NCBI GenBank assembly: GCA_950097015.1
Contig: CATNEN010000005.1
Coordinates: 1,488,001-1,552,000, forward strand
Direction of reading: 5' to 3'
DNA from: Macrostomum hystrix
Lineage: Eukaryota; Platyhelminthes; Macrostomidae
Length of the DNA stretch: 64,000 nt
This document shows positions 12,661 through 23,046 of this stretch, piece after piece. Positions within the stretch are counted from its first letter, which is position 1. Each line of letters opens with the position of its first letter. A program made the translations under genes and the position numbers. Below the pieces are notes generated by a model. It had not been told where the DNA came from, searched no databases, and saw nothing but the letters and a program-made list of their open reading frames with translations.

Positions 12661-13100
12661 TCACAAAGGGCTTGCAGAGCCTACAGGACTGTCCAAGTGA
12701 AAGAAGAATCTTGAGGTGTTTTTCGCCCCATGTTGCGTGACGCAGGAGCCGCAGATGGCCAGGACTTGGTTCTGGAAGACGCTCGGCAATTTACCTGTTT
12801 GTTGGCCGCGTGTGGCAATAACGCGCCTGTTGACAAGGATCCAGACCCCGAAGCCGGCATTGCAGCCGTCCTGGCCATGTTGAGGAAGTCTTGCAGAAGG
12901 TCTCGGTCTCGGAGAGTATCAGCTTGGCACTTGGTCAGATGCCATCTGCCGTGACATCATTCGCGTAGCCGACCTTCAAGACAGGGTTCGGCTGAGCATC
13001 CAGGAGGAGCTCGTCGATGACCAATATGTTCTAGAAAACTGGTGAGAGAACGCCGCCTTATGGGCTGCCCTTGCACAGACGGTGACCGTCCGCCGATGCC
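12660..13100. other. GC-rich island with broken open frames, origin unknown
   Basis: About 440 bp markedly richer in G+C than the AT-rich flanks. On the plus strand, 12730-12954 is open for 74 codons (MLRDAGAADGQDLVLEDARQ at the start). Another frame near 12955-13047 reads RVADLQDRVRLSIQEEL before a stop. Composition and codon texture resemble the real exons here, but I recognise no family and the frame changes midway. It could be a decayed gene fragment, a captured exon in a transposon, or part of an unannotated gene. Confidence 0.3.
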
Positions 13101-14034
13101 CAAATGAAGGTGCGCCATGGCGGAACGATGGCGGACTGTGTACAGGAAGACGCTGATGTGCATAACGCTGTCAGTAGACTGGCCCGCCCGAAAGGCGTGT
13201 TGATTGTCGCTTTTTGCTACATATATCAGCTCGACCAAATAGAGATGGTCTCTATATGCCGTGTACTCGTAGTAATTGATCAGTCCGCACAATGTCAACA
13301 AAGGTACGAGCGTATTTTTTCTATTTGCTTGCTTGTGAAACGACAGTGTAAAACTCTAAAGTCTAAAACATCTGCGTTTGACAACTCGGGAATCATATTT
13401 CAGTGAAAAAAAACGGTGAAATAAAACAGGCGGCACGTTGATCAACGAAAAATGTTTATGATCCCCTCCTTAATAAAAGGATTATATAAATACATGCAGC
13501 CATATATTCGGTATAAGTTGATCGAGATTACATTGCATGAATGTCGTCAGTAATATCCGGAATTGGGACCCATGCGATCTGCAGTAACGGAAAACAACAC
13601 TGCACATGTATATATCTGATATCGACTTGTCCTACGCATATGCTCGTAGTGTGAGCTATGAGACATTGCGTGCGTCTTTTGAGGATTTAATACCAGGTTT
13701 ATATACTGTTTTGGCCAGAAAATTGCAACATCCTGCTTTGCGTATACATCTCTGCGCGTATGCTTAAACTGTGAATAATTTAATACAGATACACACGGCA
13801 TATAGTAGCAAAAATGGAACTACCATTATTACCATATATCCCAAGAATTGTAATTAATTAAAGCTATACACTATTTTACTGTTTAATATGTACAATCTAA
13901 AAACTTTGATCCCACTACGGGACAATCTGACAATACTCACGCTTCAAACATGGACTTGTAGCTGCAACTGACAAAAGACTGCTTTATTCTATCTACTTGT
14001 AAAATTGTTTTCAAAACATATATAATTGCAGTGA

Positions 14035-14358
14035 TGGGCTGCGAGCAGTGGCACATTATTTGGTGACACTAGACCCGCAGCGATGCAGTGCGAGGAGGCA
14101 ATTCTGCCCATTCCGCTGACTCCTGAGCACACACGCTCAGGATAAACATTGACTTTGACCTTGACCTTGACTTTCTCATCGTCAGGCAGTGTGCACTCTC
14201 ACTGTGCCTTGGAGGTTGGCCTTCAAGGGTCTGAATTGCACGACAATCAACCAAGCCTTCTCTCCGCGGCTGCGCCCCAAATGAATGTGGCCTCGCCGCG
14301 GAATCGAACTCAGGGAGCTTCGTGAGAGAGGAAAACGCGTTAATCGCTCTGCTACTTA
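14035..14358 (-). mobile_element. tRNA-derived SINE (family B), copy 1
   Basis: About 320 bp homologous to 40675-41015 and, more distantly, 27445-27700. Shared blocks include CTGACTCCTGAGCACACACG, TTTCTCATCGTCAGGCAGTG and CACTGTGCCTTGGAGGTTGG. The right end, read on minus, has a tRNA-like head with a B box like GAGTTCGATTCCG. An internal GACCTTGACCTTGACTT is a local duplication. The segment between this copy and 13100 shows nothing recognisable. Confidence 0.75.
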
Positions 14359-14399
14359 CCCCCAATTGGGTAAAAATTATTATCAATAACTTGCAAAGG

Positions 14400-14565
14400 C
14401 TGGCATGCTTACAGCAGTTCAGTCTGTGGACATCCAGCTAGCGAAATGTCTATGTACTCGTAGATTTCTGAACACTTTTACAGCTAAGTGAACTGAAGCA
14501 ATGTGGATATGGTAGTCATGCTCAAATGGCCATAATCACTCCGATCGTTCAGAAGGCAAACACTG
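14400..14565 (-). mobile_element. Diverged SINE family A fragment
   Basis: Contains TTTACAGCTAAGTGAACTGA and AGCAATGTGG plus CTCAAATGGCC, matching the core of the 9.8-kb and 49.6-kb copies with many substitutions. No intact tRNA head is visible. It sits directly beside the family B copy. Confidence 0.5.
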
Positions 14566-15179
14566 AGAAAATGTCGCTAAATGTTGCTAAACGTTGCACC
14601 GTTTTTTATTCGCAATATAAATAGAGAATTTATAGGGATAGCAAGTGTGATTTCACTGCAGACGCCATAATATTATACATCATCATATATATATATATAT
14701 ATATGGCCTGCAGTTAGGGTTAATTTATCCATTACACGCTTCACCGAACAGTCTCTCTATTTCAGTCTTCTTACGTCAACCGGCGCGGACTCAGACCATA
14801 TTCTTGGCATATATAGCTATATAGATCCCCCCTGATCCCAAATCTATAAATACGAGTTAGTCGATTCCCGCCATGATGATCCCAAATCCTCAGGGAAATA
14901 ACTCCCACGTGTGGTTGTGTGTGTTTTCTGAAAAATAATTTTCTCTAACAATAATGACTTTGCCGCCGAAATTTCATCATACCGTCGTCATCACAAGCCA
15001 ACTAAAACGACCATCTTATAATGCAGTACATCACGATATGAAAATCCCATTTTGGGATTTAGGGAATTGGCGAATTGAAAAGAGTGAAATGAAAAGTTAC
15101 ATTGATTTGAACGAGAAAATGATATTGTTATAATCGGTGATTGACTAAAATCTACATAATCAACAACCATACATCCCTC
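14566..15179. other. AT-rich spacer with (AT)n microsatellite
   Basis: Non-coding spacer. An AT dinucleotide run occupies roughly 14684-14705. Nothing else recognised. Confidence 0.5.
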
Positions 15180-16012
15180 AAAATCCATCGGTTAGGAATC
15201 CCTCGATTGGAAATCCCTCGGTTAGAAATCCTTTCGTTGGGAATCCCCTAGTTGGTAATCCCTTGGTTGGGAATCCTTTAGTTGTAAATCCCTTATTTGG
15301 GAATCCCTCGGTTAGGAATCCCTTGTTTGGGAATCCCTCGGTTGGGAATCCCTCGGTTAGAAATCCTTTCGTTGGGAATCCCCTAGTTGGTAATCCCTTG
15401 GTTGGGAATCCTTTGGTTGTAAATCCCTTATTTGGGAATCCCTCGGTTAGGAATCCCTCGGTTAGGAATCCCTTGGTTGGGAAACCCTCGGTTAGGAATC
15501 CCTTGGTTGGGAATCCCTCGGTTAAGAATCCCTTGGTTGGGAATCCCTCGGTTAGGAATCCCTTATTTGGGAATCCCTCGGTTAGGAATCCCTTGGTTGG
15601 GAATCCCTCGGTTAGGATTCCCTCGGTTAGGATTCCCATGGTTGGGAATCCCTCGGTTAGGAATCCATTGGTTGGGAATCCCTCGGTTAGGATTCGCTCG
15701 GTTAGGATTCCCTCGGTTAGGATTCCCATGGTTGGGAATCCCTCGGTTAGGAATCCCTCGGTTAGGAATCCCTCGGTTAGGATTCCCTCGGTTGGCAATC
15801 CCTCGGTTAGGATTCCCATGATTGGGAATCCCTCGGTTAGGAATCCCTCGGTTGGCAATCCCTCGGTTAGGATTCCCATGATTGGGAATCCCTCGGTTAG
15901 GATTCCCTCGGTTGGCAATCCCTCGGTTAGGATTCCCATGATTGGGAATCCCTCGGTTAGGAATCCCTCGGTTAGGATTCCCTCGGTTGGCAATCCCTCG
16001 GTTAGAAATTTT
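15180..16012. repeat. 15-bp minisatellite, intergenic
   Basis: About 55 copies of a 15-bp unit GAATCCCTCGGTTAG with alternates such as GAATCCCTTGGTTGG and GATTCCCATGGTTGG. Higher-order pairs and triplets of variants repeat (for example GATTCCCATGATTGG every 60-75 bp between 15810 and 15950). The unit length and lack of stops give long spurious open frames on both strands. Confidence 0.97.
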
Positions 16013-16495
16013 TCAGTTACCTTATTTGGGCGATTGGACGAATAAAGAGTAAAAATCTAGACAAAAAAGAATACTCATTCAGCCGTATAGCTATAGTTTC
16101 GAAACTAGAATATTTCTCAGTTACATTGTTGAACCCATGCATGTTTATTTCTCAATATAACATTTAATTCCTATACACGCTATTTTTATAGCCATCAGTG
16201 CAGTGGCCTGTGTGCGTGTTTTATTTGCGTTTTCGTTCTAATTTTTATAACGAGTGTTTTATAGCGCGAAAATTGTAGAATTTTATGGCACTAATCTGCA
16301 AGCGGCAGCTGCTACATAAATTATGTTATTAGCTATAGCTGCGAAACAGGCAATCTGCACCATGCTTTGCGCGTATCTTGACTAGAATTGTTTTATAGTT
16401 TTAATTAAGGCATACACATGAATGAATGCGATGCAACTGTGACTTACAACTGAGGGGAAGGGGAACCAAAACAAGGAGAAAATGGGAATCTCAAA
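16013..16495. other. Spacer between two arrays, nothing recognised
   Basis: AT-rich sequence without coding signal, RNA gene or repeat that I can identify. Confidence 0.5.
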
Positions 16496-18592
16496 ACAAG
16501 AGGAAAGGATAGCAGAGGAGAGGAGGAGAGAAGAGTAAAGTAGAGAGAATAGGAGAGGAGAGGAGAGGAGAGGAGAAGAGAGGAGATGAGAGAATAGGAG
16601 AGGAGAGAATAGGAGAGGAGAGAATAGGAGATGAGAGAATAGGAGAGGAGAGAATAGGAGATGAGAGAATAGGAGAGGAGAGAATAGGAGATGAGAGAAT
16701 AGGAGAGGAGAGAATAGGAGAGGAGAGAATAGGAGAGGAGAGAATAGGAGATGAGAGAATAGGAGAGGAGAGAATAGGAGATGAGAGAATAGGAGAGGAG
16801 AGAATAGGAGAGGAGAGAATAGGAGATGAGAGAATAGGTGAGGAGAGAATAGGAGATGAGAGAATAGGAGAGGAGAGAATAGGAGATGAGAGAATAGGAG
16901 AGGAGAGAATAGGAGATGAGAGAATAGGAGATGAGAGAATAGGAGATGAGAGAATAGGTGAGGAGAGAATAGGTGAGGAGAGAATAAGAGAGGAGAGGAG
17001 AGAATAGGAGAGGAGAGAATAGGTGAGGAGAGAATAGGTGAGAAGAGAATAGGTGAGGAGAGAATAGGAGAGGAGAGAATAGGTGAGGAGAGAATAGGTG
17101 AGGAGAGGAGAGGAGAGGAGAGAAGAGGAGAGAATAGGTGAGGAGAGAATAGGAGAGGAGAGGAGAGAATAGGTGAGGAGAGAATAGGTGAGGAGAGAAT
17201 AGGTGAGGAGAGGAGAGGAGAGGAGAGGAGAGGAGAGGAGAGAATAGGTGAGGAGAGAATAGGTGAGGAGAGAATAGGTGAGGAGAGAATAGGTGAGGAG
17301 AGAATAGGTGAGGAGAGGAGAGAATAGGAGAGGAGAGAATAGGTGAGGAGAGAATAGGTGAGGAGAGAATAGGTGAGGAGAGGAGAGAATAGGAGAGGAG
17401 AGAATAGGTGAGGAGAGAATAGGTGAGGAGAGGAGAGAATAGGAGAGGAGAGAATAGGTGAGGAGAGAATAGGTGAGGAGAGAATAGGTGAGGAGAGGAG
17501 AGAATAGGAGAGGAGAGAATAGGTGAGGAGAGAATAGGTGAGGAGAGAATAGGTGAGGAGAGAATAGGTGAGGAGAGAATAGGTGAGGAGAGAATAGGTG
17601 AGGAGAGGAGAGAATAGGAGAGGAGAGAATAGGTGAGGAGAGAATAGGTGAGGAGAGAATAGGTGAGGAGAGGAGAGAATAGGAGAGGAGAGAATAGGTG
17701 AGGAGAGAATAGGTGAGGAGAGGAGAGGAGAGGAGAGGAGAGGAGAGGAGAGGAGAGAATAGGAGAGAATAGGAGAGGAGAGGAGAGGAGAGTAGAGGAG
17801 AGAATAGGAGAGGAGAGAATAGGAGAGAATAGGAGAGGAGAGGAGAGTAGAGGAGAGAATAGGAGAGGAGAGAATAGGAGAGGAGAGGAGAGGAGAGAAT
17901 AGGAGAGGAGAGGAGAGGAGAGGAGAGAATAGGTGAGGAGAGAATAGGAGAGGAGAGGAGAGAATAGGTGAGGAGAGAATAGGTGAGGAGAGAATAGGTG
18001 AGGAGAGGAGAGGAGAGGAGAGGAGAGGAGAGGAGAGAATAGGAGAGAATAGGAGAGGAGAGGAGAGGAGAGTAGAGGAGAGAATAGGAGAGGAGAGAAT
18101 AGGAGAGGAGAGGAGAGGAGAGAATAGGAGAGGAGAGGAGAGGAGAGGAGAGAATAGGAGAGGAGAGAATAGGAGAGGAGAGAATAGGAGAGGAGAGAAT
18201 AGGAGAAGAGAGGAGAGGAGAGAATAGGAGAGGAGAGGAGATGAGAGAATAGGAGAGGAGAGAATAGGAGAGGAGAGAATAGGAGAGGAGAGGAGAGGAG
18301 AGAACAGGAGAGGAGAGAATAGGAGAGGAGAGAATAGGAGAGGAGAGAATAGGAGAGGAGAGGAGAGGAGAGAACAGGAGAGGAGAGAATAGGAGAGGAG
18401 AGAACAGGAGAGGAGAGAATAGGAGAGGAGAGAATAGGAGAGGAGAGGAGAGGAGAGGAGAGAATAGGAGAGGAGAGGAGATGAGAGAATAGGAGAGGAG
18501 AGAATAGGAGAGGAGAGAATAGGAGAGGAGAGGAGATGAGAGAATAGGAGAGGAGAGAATAGGAGAGGAGAGAATAGGAGAGAAGAGAATCA
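16496..18592. repeat. 2.1-kb purine-rich satellite (AGAATAGGAGAGGAG)
   Basis: Array of 5-bp AGGAG modules and 15-bp modules AGAATAGGAGAGGAG, with variants AGAATAGGTGAGGAG and AGAATAGGAGATGAG. Variants are grouped: the GATGAG form dominates 16570-16960, GGTGAGG 16960-17720 and GGAGAGG 17720-18592, indicating regional homogenisation. The plus strand is almost all purine apart from single T residues. Two overlapping open frames of about 700 codons on minus encode only SPLLSYSLL-type repeats and are not genes. Confidence 0.97.
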
Positions 18593-19201
18593 ATCCAAAA
18601 CTTCAAACGGTATCGCGCATAAAAGTTATCAGTAGGATGACAAAAGTCAGTAATGATATTTGAGGATCAGTCACTCGAAAAGAAGTAGTAAAATATGAGT
18701 TGTGATATCTTAAAAGGCGTTTTAAGAGCAATATACGAGCTAGAATGAAAATGGGAGCGATCATGAATGAAAATTTGCAACTCAAGCGAAAGAGATGAGA
18801 AAAGAATAAGAATGAAATATGGAGCAGCAATATGAAAGAATAATATTTAAAGATCAGTCAGAAAAGATCATTTTGCCGATAGCAGAACCCCAGCCATCTT
18901 TTGAGCCAACTGCCCAGAGGTGCTAGACTGTTGAAGCGAAAGTGACAGCTATAGGCCACCTCTATCAAACTCTCACTTTGCCTAACCCATGCAGCAAAGC
19001 CAATAAGCAATGGTTCTCTTTCCGTCGATTCAGGCCCAGCCAATCCCAAGATAGCTCATATATGCTCCTAGTTCTCCAGGAAAACGGAAAATTTATTATA
19101 AGCAAGCATAATGCAACAAGTGTCATTTAAATTTTGCGCGGAAATATTTTTGTTATACAAATATATTTTAACTATCGAACTGCTCGATTTAACAAAAAAT
19201 A
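18593..19201. other. 5' flank of LMO gene
   Basis: AT-rich sequence upstream of the LMO start, presumably promoter and 5' UTR. An in-frame TAA at 19190-19192 lies 9 nt before the ATG. No convincing core promoter element or repeat is seen. Confidence 0.45.
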
Positions 19202-20565
19202 ATGCAACTTCAGGATGACACGGAGTGCGCCAGGTGTGGCCGACAAATTGAGGATGCTTTCTTCTTGAAGGTGAGAAATTTCAATGTTTTTATACTAATG
19301 TATTTTAGATCATTCACAGAATCGTCGACTCTTATTATTTTTTTAAAGTCATTGTACTTTTATTGGAGCAAAAGATACAAACAGACAGCAAGGGTTAGAA
19401 AGAAGCGCCTGTACCGATTAGATGTGCAGCCAATCGGCAGACAGTAAGGGGTTAGAAAGAAGCGCCTGTGACGATTAGATGTGCAGCCAATCGGCAGACA
19501 GTAAGGGGTTAGAAAGAAGCGCCTGTGACGATTAGATGTGCAGCCAATCGGCAGACAGTAAGGGGTTAGAAAGAAGCGCCTGTGACGATTAGATGTGCAG
19601 CCAATCGGCAGACAGTAAGGGGTTAGAAAGAAGCGCCTGTGACGATTAGATGTGCAGCCAATCGGCAGACAGTAAAGGGTTAGAAAGAAGCGCCTGTGAC
19701 GATTAGATGTGCAGCCAATCGGCAGACAGTAAGGGGTTAGAAAGAAGCGCCTGTGACGATTAGATTTGCAGCCAATCGGCAGACAGTAAGGGGTTAGAAA
19801 GAAGCGCCTGTGACGATTAGATGTGCAGCCAATCGGCAGACAGTAAGGGGTTAGAAAGAAGCGCCTGTGACGATTAGATGTGCAGCCAATCGGCAGACAG
19901 TAAGGGGTTTCTCGTGGAAAAGAAGCGCCTGCGCCTACGTCATTCAGCCAATGCGGAGGCAGTAAGCGCTTAAAAAGAAGCGCACACACTTATTGGACAT
20001 GCAGCCAATCAGTGCACGCCCCATCCCACGCCGCTAGGCCATGAACCAGCTATGGCACGAAGACTGTCTGCGCTGTCACTGCTGCGATTGTCGCCTAGCC
20101 GAAGTTGGCACCTCCCTGTTTGCTCGCGCTAATCTGTTACTCTGCCGCCGCGACTATCTGCGCCTGTTCGGTTGTACTGGCCTATGCGCCGCCTGTCACA
20201 AGCACATACCCGCCTTCGAAATGGTGATGCGAACTAGGGACAACAGTGTGTACCATTTAGAGTGCTTCTCTTGTCAGCACTGCGACCAGAGATTCTGTGT
20301 AGGCGATCGGTATTATATTGTCGAGTCGAGAATTCTTTGCGAGCACGATTATGAAGAGCTGCTGGCTGCAACTGAAGGCGGAGTAAATAAGCCACTTCAC
20401 CTGATCACTCAATGCCTGCCGACAGTCTTGCCGAGTGCAATGGTTGATAGCCAGCCAGTTCAGACGCAATTTTCCCCGGCCAGGATAGTAGCTAGCTACG
20501 ATGCGTTGAGCCAGTTGAAGATTCAAACGGAAAGAATGCTGCCAAGTGCCGGTGGGTCACACTGA
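19202..20565 (+). CDS. LMO: LIM-only protein (LMO1/LMO3-like), two exons, complete
   Basis: Nuclear adaptor made of two LIM zinc-finger domains; LMO proteins bridge LDB1 to bHLH and GATA factors. Exon 1 is 19202-19270 (donor GTGAGA) and exon 2 is 20038-20565 (acceptor TAG at 20035-20037), giving 198 residues. LIM1 ligands: C9, C12, H30, C33, C36, C39, C59, D62. LIM2 ligands: C73, C76, H96, C99, C102, C105, C124, D127. Stretches [20 protein letters not shown] and FCVGDRYY match LMO1/LMO3 more closely than LMO2 or LMO4. One serine is inserted in LIM2 (RDNSVYHL). The tail from about residue 130, rich in Gln, Ser and Pro, is longer than in vertebrate LMO1 and unrecognised. An in-frame stop 9 nt upstream supports this start. 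The 767-bp intron is mostly a 57-bp array. Confidence 0.93.
19385..19990. repeat. 57-bp minisatellite, LMO intron
   Basis: Nine near-identical 57-bp units containing GTTAGAAAGAAGCGCCTGTG and GCAGCCAATCGGCAGACAG, then one or two diverged copies up to the exon 2 acceptor. 57 is a multiple of three, which creates a 209-codon spurious minus-strand frame. Each unit contains CAGTAAGG in the transcribed sense, a 5' splice-site-like string. Confidence 0.97.
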
Positions 20566-20714
20566 CTGATCGTGGCATTGACCCTCTTCGGTGCATAGCT
20601 ATAGTCTCTTATAGCGGGTGTCTCACCTGCTTTGGAGTACATTCAGCAATGGTTATTTATTAATTTTAATACGACAATTACAAGTATATTGATGTTTTTT
20701 TTGTTTTTAATTCT

Positions 20715-20720
20715 AATAAA
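20715..20720 (+). promoter_or_regulatory. Polyadenylation signal AATAAA, LMO
   Basis: Canonical AATAAA about 150 nt after the LMO stop, followed by T-rich sequence. It likely defines the 3' end of the LMO transcript. The rest of 20566-21202 is AT-rich and otherwise unremarkable. Confidence 0.55.
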
Positions 20721-21202
20721 TGTGTGTTCTTAAATTAAAACACTTTTAAATTATCGTTACTTGCTTGTTTTGTAGTGTGAAAAGAAATTTCTTGAAAATA
20801 TAAATAGTTATCATATTATTATTATGAACATCAATTAGACCAATGATTCGATCCCGTAATGTAAAAGTTGAAGAGAAATTGGTGACTTAACTTTATTTAA
20901 TGTACAAAAACTGTCAAATCGATGAAAAATCAATATGCTACTTCAAAACTGTAATATATAGTTGTCGTTTCGACTATTTAGTCGTTTCTTCTAATAATGT
21001 TTTTTTAATTTTGATATTTCGATTCAATTTTTCTTTTTACACTACTAAGAACACTGAGTAGGCTGAAACGGTTGTGTCTTGATCAATAAGAATGGAATGG
21101 ATTATAAATATTCATATGTTACTGGTTTCAGTTGAAGAGAATTAAATGATAAACGATTCCAAATTTAATAAAAAACAAAAAAAATTATTTTAAATCTGGT
21201 TT

Positions 21203-21208
21203 AAAAAA
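21203..21208 (-). terminator. RNA polymerase III terminator of tRNA-Val
   Basis: Six T residues on the minus strand, beginning 4 nt after the acceptor-stem discriminator base, form a standard Pol III stop. Confidence 0.85.
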
Positions 21209-21211
21209 CTA

Positions 21212-21284
21212 TGGTTCGGCCCGGGCTCGAACCGGGGACCTTCTGTGTGTGAGACAGATGTGATAACCACTACACCACCGAACC
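21212..21284 (-). tRNA. tRNA-Val, anticodon CAC
   Basis: Full cloverleaf on minus. Acceptor stem GGTTCGG pairs perfectly with CCGAACC. The D-arm/A box TGGTGTAGTGGTTATCAC, anticodon stem TCTGT/ACAGA with loop CTCACAC (anticodon CAC), variable AGGTC and T arm CCCCGGTTCGAGCCCGGG are all present. Length is 72 nt plus an A discriminator. No intron. The A and B boxes are intact and a T6 run follows, so this is a functional-looking gene and not a SINE. The sequence is strongly Val-like, including the eukaryotic TGGTTATCAC motif. Confidence 0.95.
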
Positions 21285-21711
21285 TTACAGTTACAAGAAG
21301 TAAATCAGCTTTATAAATGCAAGGCTTCTGTACAGGTTAGCCATGCACTATAAAAAGCGTTAAAGAACTGAAAATAAACAAACTGTACAGTATAATTATA
21401 CATGAAATAATGCTACCCCAACGTTCCCTCGCGCATGACTAACGCTTATGTGAATAGCACAAAGGTACATATCGAGTAAATAAATTATATCATGATGAGT
21501 GAGCGTAGTGACTCGAGTATGAGTGTTAAGTGACAGGCTGAGTGAGTGAGAGGGAACGAGTGACTCAGAGAGTGATAAAAATGATGACATCGCATTGCTG
21601 AAGTACAGCATCTGTCATAGCTGGCTAATTAATTTGTTTTAAATCGTGGATATTTTTTGCGAATCGCCGAAGTGGATACTGTCGTCTGTCGATACCTAAT
21701 CTCATACCATT
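21285..21711. other. Spacer with a short GAGTGA-rich patch
   Basis: No gene recognised. Between about 21490 and 21580 there is a patch of GAGTGAGTGAG/GTGACTCGAG-type short repeats, similar in texture to the array at 56.0-56.5 kb. Confidence 0.4.
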
Positions 21712-22605
21712 TAAGCCCTAGCCCCTAATCTCATAGCAGTTTAGCCCTAATCTCATAGCAGTTTAGCCCTAATCTCATAGCAGTTTAGCCCTAATCTCAT
21801 AGCAGTTTAGCCCTAACCTTATAGCAGTTTAGCCCTAATCTCATAGCAGTTTAGCCCTAACCTTATAGCAGTTTAGCCCTAACCTTATAGCAGTTTAGCC
21901 CTAATCTCATAGCAGTTTAGCCCTAACCTTATATCAGTTTAGCCCTAATCTCATAGCAGTTTAGCCCTAATCTCATAGCAGTTTAGCCCTAACCTTATAG
22001 CAGTTTAGCCCTAATCTCATAGCAGTTTAGCCCTAACCTTATAGCAGTTTAGCCCTAACCTTATATCAGTTTAGCCCTAATCTCATAGCAGTTTAGCCCT
22101 AATCTCATAGCAGTTTAGCCCTAATCTCATAGCAGTTTAGCCCTAATCTCATAGCAGTTTAGCCCTAATCTCATAGCAGTTTAGCCCTAACCTTATAGCA
22201 GTTTAGCCCTAATCTCATAGCAGTTTAGCCCTAACCTTATATCAGTTTAGCCCTAATCTCATAGCAGTTTAGCCCTAACCTTATATCAGTTTAGCCCTAA
22301 TCTCATAGCAGTTTAGCCCTAATCTCATAGCAGTTTAGCCCTAATCTCATAGCAGTTTAGCCCTAACCTTATATCAGTTTAGCCCTAATCTCATAGCAGT
22401 TTAGCCCTAATCTCATAGCAGTTTAGCCCTAATCTCATAGCAGTTTAGCCCTAATCTCATAGCAGTTTAGCCCTAACCTTATAGCAGTTTAGCCCTAACC
22501 TTATATCAGTTTAGCCCTAATCTCATAGCAGTTTAGCCCTAATCTCATAGCAGTTTAGCCCTAATCTCATAGCAGTTTAGCCCTAATCTCATAGCAGTTT
22601 AGCCA
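21712..22605. repeat. 22-bp minisatellite downstream of RAD50
   Basis: About 40 copies of a 22-bp unit CTCATAGCAGTTTAGCCCTA plus AT, alternating with a CCTTATAGCAG or CCTTATATCAG version. The order of the two versions repeats in longer blocks. The unit contains CCCTAA, but not as a telomeric hexamer repeat. Confidence 0.97.
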
Positions 22606-22886
22606 CAATTGAACTGCATTGTCCTAACATTACTTTGTTATAAAATAAGAAATAAAAGCTAGTTTAATGACAGATTTTTATCTTAACAAAAAAGAACTGT
22701 TGTTTAAACGAAAAAAACTTTATATTTAAAATGAATGCATATTAACTTGGTTATAAACCGCAAGGCGATAATTTTGGTTGTGTTTTCAATCGAAAATTAA
22801 ATATAGAAGTACAAAAACACCACGAACTACAAATAGGAAAATGCATATTTTTGTAAAAAAACTGTAGAATAGAAATTATTGCAAAT

Positions 22887-22892
22887 TTTATT
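22887..22892 (-). promoter_or_regulatory. Polyadenylation signal AATAAA, RAD50
   Basis: AATAAA on minus about 155 nt after the RAD50 stop codon. Sequence between stop and signal is AT-rich 3' UTR with no other feature. Confidence 0.5.
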
Positions 22893-23046
22893 CAAATAGC
22901 ATTCTATTATCAGTAGTACAAGAAGAATATAATTTACCGCTACAGAATCGGAAACACCGGAAATGCCATAAGTTAAACAACGAAAAAACTAACGATTTAG
23001 GTAATAGGTAGTTTGTTACTTTCATCATAAGCTAAAATGTTTCAGT

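Noticed and set aside
15178-16045. Frames of 271 and 260 codons on opposite strands
   Set aside because: They are the 15-bp minisatellite translated on each strand ([10 protein letters not shown] and VGNPSVRNP repeats).
16444-18606. Two overlapping frames of about 700 codons (SPLLSYSLL repeats)
   Set aside because: Both are produced by the same purine-rich 5/15-bp satellite read in two frames. Overlapping long frames with the same low-complexity product indicate a repeat and not a protein.
19360-19989. 209-codon minus frame with [19 protein letters not shown] repeats
   Set aside because: 57-bp array in the LMO intron; the repeat length maintains the frame.
21712-22605. Telomere-like CCCTAA motifs
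   Set aside because: CCCTAA occurs once per 22-bp unit, not as consecutive hexamers, and the locus is flanked by ordinary genes on both sides.
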